This document shows positions 6,471 through 10,084 of a stretch of 10,084 nt of DNA, one piece after another. The notes beneath the pieces are model-generated. The model was not told where the DNA came from and did no database searches. It was given only the letters and a program-made list of their open reading frames with translations. How positions within the stretch are numbered: the stretch's first letter is position 1; each line of letters begins with the position of its first letter. The position numbers were made by a program, and so were the translations under genes. Origin of the DNA: an uncultured Oscillospiraceae bacterium (GTDB lineage Bacteria > Bacillota > Clostridia > Oscillospirales > Oscillospiraceae); contig CALWYM010000120.1 of assembly GCA_944385775.1 (NCBI GenBank), positions 1 to 10,084 on the forward strand, written 5' to 3'.

Positions 6471-7397
6471 ATGCGAATAGTAAAATACATTCTGCGTCGT
6501 ATTGGCTTTATGGCTGTGACGCTTTTGGGAGTGTCCATTATCGCCTTTGCGCTTGTTCGTATTGCTCCAGGTAACCCTGTAGAACTCCTGCTGCCTGAAG
6601 ATGCAACGGAAGAACAGATAAACGCAATGGAAGAGAGAATGGGACTCAACGATCCGGTACTTGTTCAATATTTTAAATATATCGGGCAGGTTTTAAAAGG
6701 CGACCTCGGATATTCGTACCGACTCAATAAAAGCGTAAGTCAGCTTATCGCGGAAAGGCTTCTGCAGACTGCAAAGCTTGCTGTAATAACCCTTGTATGG
6801 TCGACAATCTTTGCCATAGTACTGGGTATTTTGGCCGGTATTAACAGAGGAAAGGGAATAGATGTTTTCTCAATGATGTTCTCCCTCGTTGGACAGTCTG
6901 TTGCGCCTGTTTGGCTTGCTCTTATGATGATACTTTTGTTCTCGGTTAAACTTGGATGGCTTCCTACAAACGGAAGCAGTGGCTGGCAGTGCATGATTAT
7001 GCCAAGTCTTTGTAATGGTTTGGCTCAGGCGGTCCTGGTTGCCAGGCTTACAAGAACCGGAATGGCTGATGTACTTTCAGAGGACTACATAACTGCTACA
7101 AGAGCCAGAGGAATAAGCAAGATGAAGGTTTATTCAAAATACGCTCTGAAGAATGCTCTTCTGCCTGTTGTAACTATTATTGGCGCCCGTATCGGACACC
7201 TTTTGGCAGGTTCTGCCGTAATCGAGAGTATTTTCGTATGGCCCGGCATGGGACAGCTTCTTACCCAGGCTATCGGACAGCGTGATTTGCAGCTTGTTCA
7301 GTCGTTGCTTTTGGTTTCGGCCTTTATGATTTCTCTGGCAAATTTGCTGGTAGATATTCTTTATACCTTTGTGGATCCCCGTATCCAGCTGACATAA
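6471..7397 (+). CDS. ABC transporter permease, DppB/OppB type
   Basis: This is a 308-residue inner-membrane subunit forming half of the translocation path of the family-5 importer. TM1 (about 13-33) leads into LVRIAPGNP, a DppB hallmark, followed by the extracellular MGLNDP segment (57-62). Further helices lie near 102-124, 134-160, 178-194, 233-252 and 276-300. The cytoplasmic coupling loop with the EAA motif is about 201-233 (LSEDYITATRARG). FVWPGMGQLL (255-264) and the terminal VDPRIQL are family signatures. ATG 6471 is chosen because GGAGG (6460-6464) stands six bases upstream; an upstream in-frame ATG at 6429 lies in the hairpin region and has no ribosome site. It is followed after 16 bases by the second permease gene. 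Confidence 0.93.
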   Translation: MRIVKYILRRIGFMAVTLLGVSIIAFALVRIAPGNPVELLLPEDATEEQINAMEERMGLNDPVLVQYFKYIGQVLKGDLGYSYRLNKSVSQLIAERLLQTAKLAVITLVWSTIFAIVLGILAGINRGKGIDVFSMMFSLVGQSVAPVWLALMMILLFSVKLGWLPTNGSSGWQCMIMPSLCNGLAQAVLVARLTRTGMADVLSEDYITATRARGISKMKVYSKYALKNALLPVVTIIGARIGHLLAGSAVIESIFVWPGMGQLLTQAIGQRDLQLVQSLLLVSAFMISLANLLVDILYTFVDPRIQLT

Positions 7398-7413
7398 TGT
7401 AGGGGGGAATAAT

Positions 7414-8256
7414 ATGTCGTTCAAAATATTTTTCAGAAGAGCAAAGAAAAGTACCTTTCTTAAATTGGGCATCTGTGGTTTTCTGATTCTTCTTATGCTT
7501 TTGTTTATAGCCTATCCGCTTATGCCCTATGACTGGGCAGGAATTGATTTCGCAAATAAAAATCTCGCTCCTTTTAAGGATATGAAGCACATTTTCGGTT
7601 GCGATTCACTGGGACGCGATATTTTAACAAGGTGTTTGTACGGTGGAAGAATTTCTCTGCTGCTGTCCATATCGGTTGTTGTTTTCTCAGTTGTAATCGG
7701 AACTCTTCTTGGTCTGACAGCCGGAATGTTTGGCGGCTGGGCGGATATTATCATTATGCGTATTACTGAGATTGTAATGTCTGTTCCTGGGCTTATGCTG
7801 GCCCTTTGCGTTGTGGCAGTGTTGGGAGTTAACTTTACAAATCTTATTATAGTTATGCTTATTACAAGCTGGACAGGCTATTGCCGTCTTGTAAGAGGTC
7901 AGGTTATGGCTATCCGTAATTCCGAGTACGTTAAGGCATCTACTGTTCTCGGTGCAAAGAGATTTTCCATAATGGTTAAGCAGATACTGCCAAACTGCGT
8001 AACTCCTATAATTATTCAGGCAAGCCAGAATCTTGGTTCTGTAATTCTTATGGAGTCCGGAATGAGCTACCTCGGCTGCGGCGTTCCACTTCCTACACCT
8101 GCATGGGGATCTATGATTTCCGATGGACGTCAGTATTTGACTGTTGCTCCGTGGATAACAATAGTTCCTGGTATATTCCTTATGTTTACTGTTCTTTCCT
8201 TTAATTTCCTGGGCGATGGGTTAAGAGACTGCCTTGATCCAAAGAATAAGAATTAA
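7414..8256 (+). CDS. ABC transporter permease, DppC/OppC type
   Basis: This is the 280-residue partner permease of the family-5 importer. TM1 is near 17-37, and FGCDSLGRDILTR (61-73) is the invariant DppC-type motif (GTDxxGRD) before TM2. Helices follow near 80-103, 117-138, 142-160, 195-215 and 245-267. The EAA coupling loop is around 170-200 (EYVKASTVLGAKR). The C-terminal NFLGDGLRDCLDP is typical. ATG 7414 is preceded by AGGGGGG (7401-7407) at a spacing of six bases. It overlaps no neighbour and lies between dppB- and dppD-like genes in the standard order. Confidence 0.93.
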   Translation: MSFKIFFRRAKKSTFLKLGICGFLILLMLLFIAYPLMPYDWAGIDFANKNLAPFKDMKHIFGCDSLGRDILTRCLYGGRISLLLSISVVVFSVVIGTLLGLTAGMFGGWADIIIMRITEIVMSVPGLMLALCVVAVLGVNFTNLIIVMLITSWTGYCRLVRGQVMAIRNSEYVKASTVLGAKRFSIMVKQILPNCVTPIIIQASQNLGSVILMESGMSYLGCGVPLPTPAWGSMISDGRQYLTVAPWITIVPGIFLMFTVLSFNFLGDGLRDCLDPKNKN

Positions 8257-8277
8257 GATTGGTAGAAGGGTGGTGCA

Positions 8278-8322
8278 ATGACCAAATGGAAGAACTTATT
8301 AAAATTAAAGACTTATTTGTAG
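8278..8322 (+). other. Possible 14-codon overlapping mini-ORF at the first ATPase gene start
   Basis: ATG 8278 is seven bases after AAGGG (8266-8270), a better ribosome-site spacing than the in-frame ATG 8286 has. It reads MTKWKNLLKLKTYL and ends at TAG 8320-8322, in another frame and across the start of the ATPase gene. It may be a chance ATG, or a coupling or leader ORF. Confidence 0.25.
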
Positions 8323-9254
8323 AATACCGTGTCGGCGGCGTGGTATCCAATGCACTAAATGGTCTTAATCTCACAATTAATAAAGGTGAAGCTTTAGGAC
8401 TGGTTGGAGAGAGCGGAGCAGGCAAGACCACAACTGCCCTGTCCATTCTTCAGCTTCTCCCTCAGGATGTTGGCTTCATAACAAACGGTGATATTACATA
8501 TCACGGTGAATCTGTTCTTACAAAAACGGATAAAGAAATGGGAGATATCAGAGGAGCAAAGATTTCAATGGTTTTCCAGAATCCTCTTACGTCGCTGAAC
8601 CCTGTTTTTACAGTGGGAGAGCAGATAGAAATGGTGCTTCACCGTCATAATCCTAAACTTAACAAAAACGAGCTCAAAAAAAGGGCAGGAGATTTGCTTG
8701 AGATGGTTGGAATTGCAAGGTACAGGCTTGCTGATTATCCTCACCAGTTTTCAGGCGGAATGCGTCAGCGCGTCGGTATAGCGGCTGCCCTTGCGTGTAC
8801 ACCGGAGCTTCTCATTGCCGATGAGCCGACAACTGCTCTTGACGTTACAATTCAGGCACAGATTCTGGAGCTTATGAAAAAGCTTCAGCACGAAATTTCC
8901 ACATCTCTTGTTATGATTACTCATAATTTGGGAATTATTTCAGAGCTTTGTGAAAAGGTAGCTGTTATGTATGCCGGTCAGGTAATTGAGTACGGGACGG
9001 TAAAAGAAGTTTTTACCAAAACCGCTCACTGGTACACATATGGTCTGCTTAATGCCATGCCGAAATTGTCCGGCGAGAGGGAAAGACTTGTGTCTATTCC
9101 GGGAAGTGTAGTAAATTCTGAGAATCTGCCCAGTGGCTGCAAATTTCACCCAAGGTGTGCTCACTGCACAGAGCGCTGTAAGACAGAGACGCCTCCGCTG
9201 GTGAATATGAGCGAGACTCACCAGGTAGCTTGTTGGGAAGCGAGGAAAGCCTAA
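8286..9254 (+). CDS. ABC transporter ATP-binding protein, DppD/OppD type
   Basis: This is a 322-residue cytoplasmic ATPase that energises the family-5 importer. Walker A is GESGAGKT (41-48), the Q-loop is VFQNP (96-100), the signature is FSGGMRQR (155-162), Walker B is LLIADEP (175-181) with catalytic Glu180, and the switch His is H213 (ITHN). The C-terminal oligopeptide-transporter extension carries a Cys cluster, C285, C291, C294 and C298, conserved in DppD-like ATPases and reported to bind an Fe-S cluster in some members. The start is uncertain: ATG 8286 gives the typical MEELIKIKDL beginning, but its ribosome site is distant (AAGGGTGG, 8266-8273). TTG 8259, two bases after the previous stop, is the alternative and has no good ribosome site. 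Confidence 0.92.
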   Translation: MEELIKIKDLFVEYRVGGVVSNALNGLNLTINKGEALGLVGESGAGKTTTALSILQLLPQDVGFITNGDITYHGESVLTKTDKEMGDIRGAKISMVFQNPLTSLNPVFTVGEQIEMVLHRHNPKLNKNELKKRAGDLLEMVGIARYRLADYPHQFSGGMRQRVGIAAALACTPELLIADEPTTALDVTIQAQILELMKKLQHEISTSLVMITHNLGIISELCEKVAVMYAGQVIEYGTVKEVFTKTAHWYTYGLLNAMPKLSGERERLVSIPGSVVNSENLPSGCKFHPRCAHCTERCKTETPPLVNMSETHQVACWEARKA

Positions 9255-10084
9255 TGGAAAATACATATATTCGTAAAACGCCGGATTACAGCAGTAAGCC
9301 TCTGGTAGAGGTGTCCGGACTGAAAAAATATTTTGAGGTACCGGGCAGGGGACAGCTGCACGCAGTGGATGATCTAACCTTTAACATTTGGGAAAATGAG
9401 ACATTAGGTCTTGTTGGAGAGAGCGGATGCGGAAAGTCAACGGTTGGTAACCTTCTCTGCAAGCTTCTTGACCCGACTGCCGGAGAGGTAAAAATCAATG
9501 GTCAGGATATGCTGAATGTAAGTAAGAAAGATTTGCTTTCTGTTAGAAAAAATGTTCAGATGATCTTCCAGGATCCGTATTCTTCTCTGAATCCGCAGAA
9601 AACCGTCCGTTCCATTCTTGAGGAACCCTATCGCATACATAAGCTTGCGTCAGGTCAGAAGCTCAAAGAAGATGTTGAAAAGCTGGCTGAGACTGTTGGA
9701 CTGGAGCAGTATGTTCTGAGCAAGTTCCCTCACGAGCTTGACGGCGGTAAAAGACAGATGGTAGGCATTGCAAGAGCGCTTTCGCTTAATCCAAAATTTA
9801 TTGTCTGCGATGAGCCGGTTTCCGCTCTTGACGTATCAATTCAGGCAACGATTATTAACCTTCTTATTGATCTTCAGAGCAAGATGGGTCTCACATATCT
9901 TTTTGTTTCCCACGACCTGTCGGTAGTAAGGCATATTTCAAATCGTATTGCCGTTATGTATCTGGGACAGATAGTTGAAATTGCTGAGACCGATGAGCTT
10001 TTTGAAAATACAACTCATCCCTATTCAATTGCGCTTTTGTCAGCAGTTCCGAAAGTTGAATTTGAAAATAAAACAGAGAGAATC
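9254..10084 (+). CDS. ABC transporter ATP-binding protein, DppF/OppF type, cut by window end
   Basis: The 277 visible codons encode the second ATPase of the importer. ATG 9254 overlaps the previous stop by one base (TAATG), so translation is probably coupled; AGGAAAG (9243-9249) can serve as ribosome site. Walker A is GESGCGKS (55-62), the Q-loop is IFQDPYSSLNP (104-114), Walker B is FIVCDEP (182-188) and the switch His is H220. The signature reads LDGGKRQM (162-169) instead of LSGGQRQR; Asp in the Ser position is, to my knowledge, a recurring variant in clostridial DppF relatives. THPYSIALLSAVP (254-266) starts the C-terminal extension. About 45-55 residues probably lie beyond the window. 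Confidence 0.93.
   Translation, partial: MENTYIRKTPDYSSKPLVEVSGLKKYFEVPGRGQLHAVDDLTFNIWENETLGLVGESGCGKSTVGNLLCKLLDPTAGEVKINGQDMLNVSKKDLLSVRKNVQMIFQDPYSSLNPQKTVRSILEEPYRIHKLASGQKLKEDVEKLAETVGLEQYVLSKFPHELDGGKRQMVGIARALSLNPKFIVCDEPVSALDVSIQATIINLLIDLQSKMGLTYLFVSHDLSVVRHISNRIAVMYLGQIVEIAETDELFENTTHPYSIALLSAVPKVEFENKTERI

Noticed and set aside
9737..9760. Altered ABC signature LDGGKRQM in the second ATPase, possibly inactive
   Set aside because: Asp in place of Ser in this motif is, to my knowledge, a recurring variant of DppF-type ATPases in clostridia. Walker A, Walker B and the switch His are all intact.
1..10084. CRISPR arrays, transposases, phage genes, tRNA or rRNA genes
   Set aside because: No regularly spaced repeats, no recognisable transposase or integrase reading frame, and no tRNA-like cloverleaf or rRNA sequence was seen.

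Overview
The window looks like a chromosomal segment of a low-to-moderate-GC Gram-positive anaerobe, most likely a clostridial (Oscillospiraceae/Ruminococcus-like) gut bacterium. The grounds are purine-rich Shine-Dalgarno sites at nearly every gene, sigma-A-type TTGACA promoters, strong intrinsic terminators, a lipoprotein solute-binding protein, and protein families typical of that group. This assignment is inference; there is no rRNA or marker gene here.

Layout. (1) 1-1583: the 3' part of an MFS transporter followed by a small flavodoxin, closed by an intrinsic terminator at 1611-1645. (2) 1655-2371: a promoter and an unrecognised four-helix membrane protein with a tyrosine-rich N-terminal region. 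Its best start (ATG 1777, with GGAGG) is one frame away from the body of the gene, and the switch point is a T6 run directly before a TAG. (3) 2391-2444: a stem-loop that can serve as a terminator in both directions. (4) 2453-3232, minus strand: a GntR/HutC-type repressor with a UTRA ligand-binding domain. (5) 3233-3520: a divergent control region with two promoter candidates, a perfect 14-bp palindrome and repeated TAAACAT half-sites. (6) 3521 to the window end: a plus-strand operon with an enolase-superfamily acid-sugar dehydratase (RspA/ManD-like), then a complete family-5 (Dpp/Opp-type) ABC importer: Tat-type lipoprotein binding protein, two permeases and two ATPases, the last cut by the window end.

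How it may work together. The repressor probably senses an acid sugar or its phosphate and controls the divergent operon. The importer would bring in the substrate and the dehydratase would convert it to a 2-keto-3-deoxy acid. The catalytic enzyme and the Dpp-type transporter together suggest the cargo is a sugar acid or a conjugate of one rather than ordinary peptides. This is inference from gene order.

The most notable observations are two single-base interruptions. One is an in-frame TAG at codon 408 of an otherwise complete 544-codon binding-protein gene. The other is the apparent +1 frameshift at T6-AG near the start of the membrane-protein gene. Each may be a mutation, a sequencing error or real recoding. 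None of the nine visible gene ends uses TAG as its stop.
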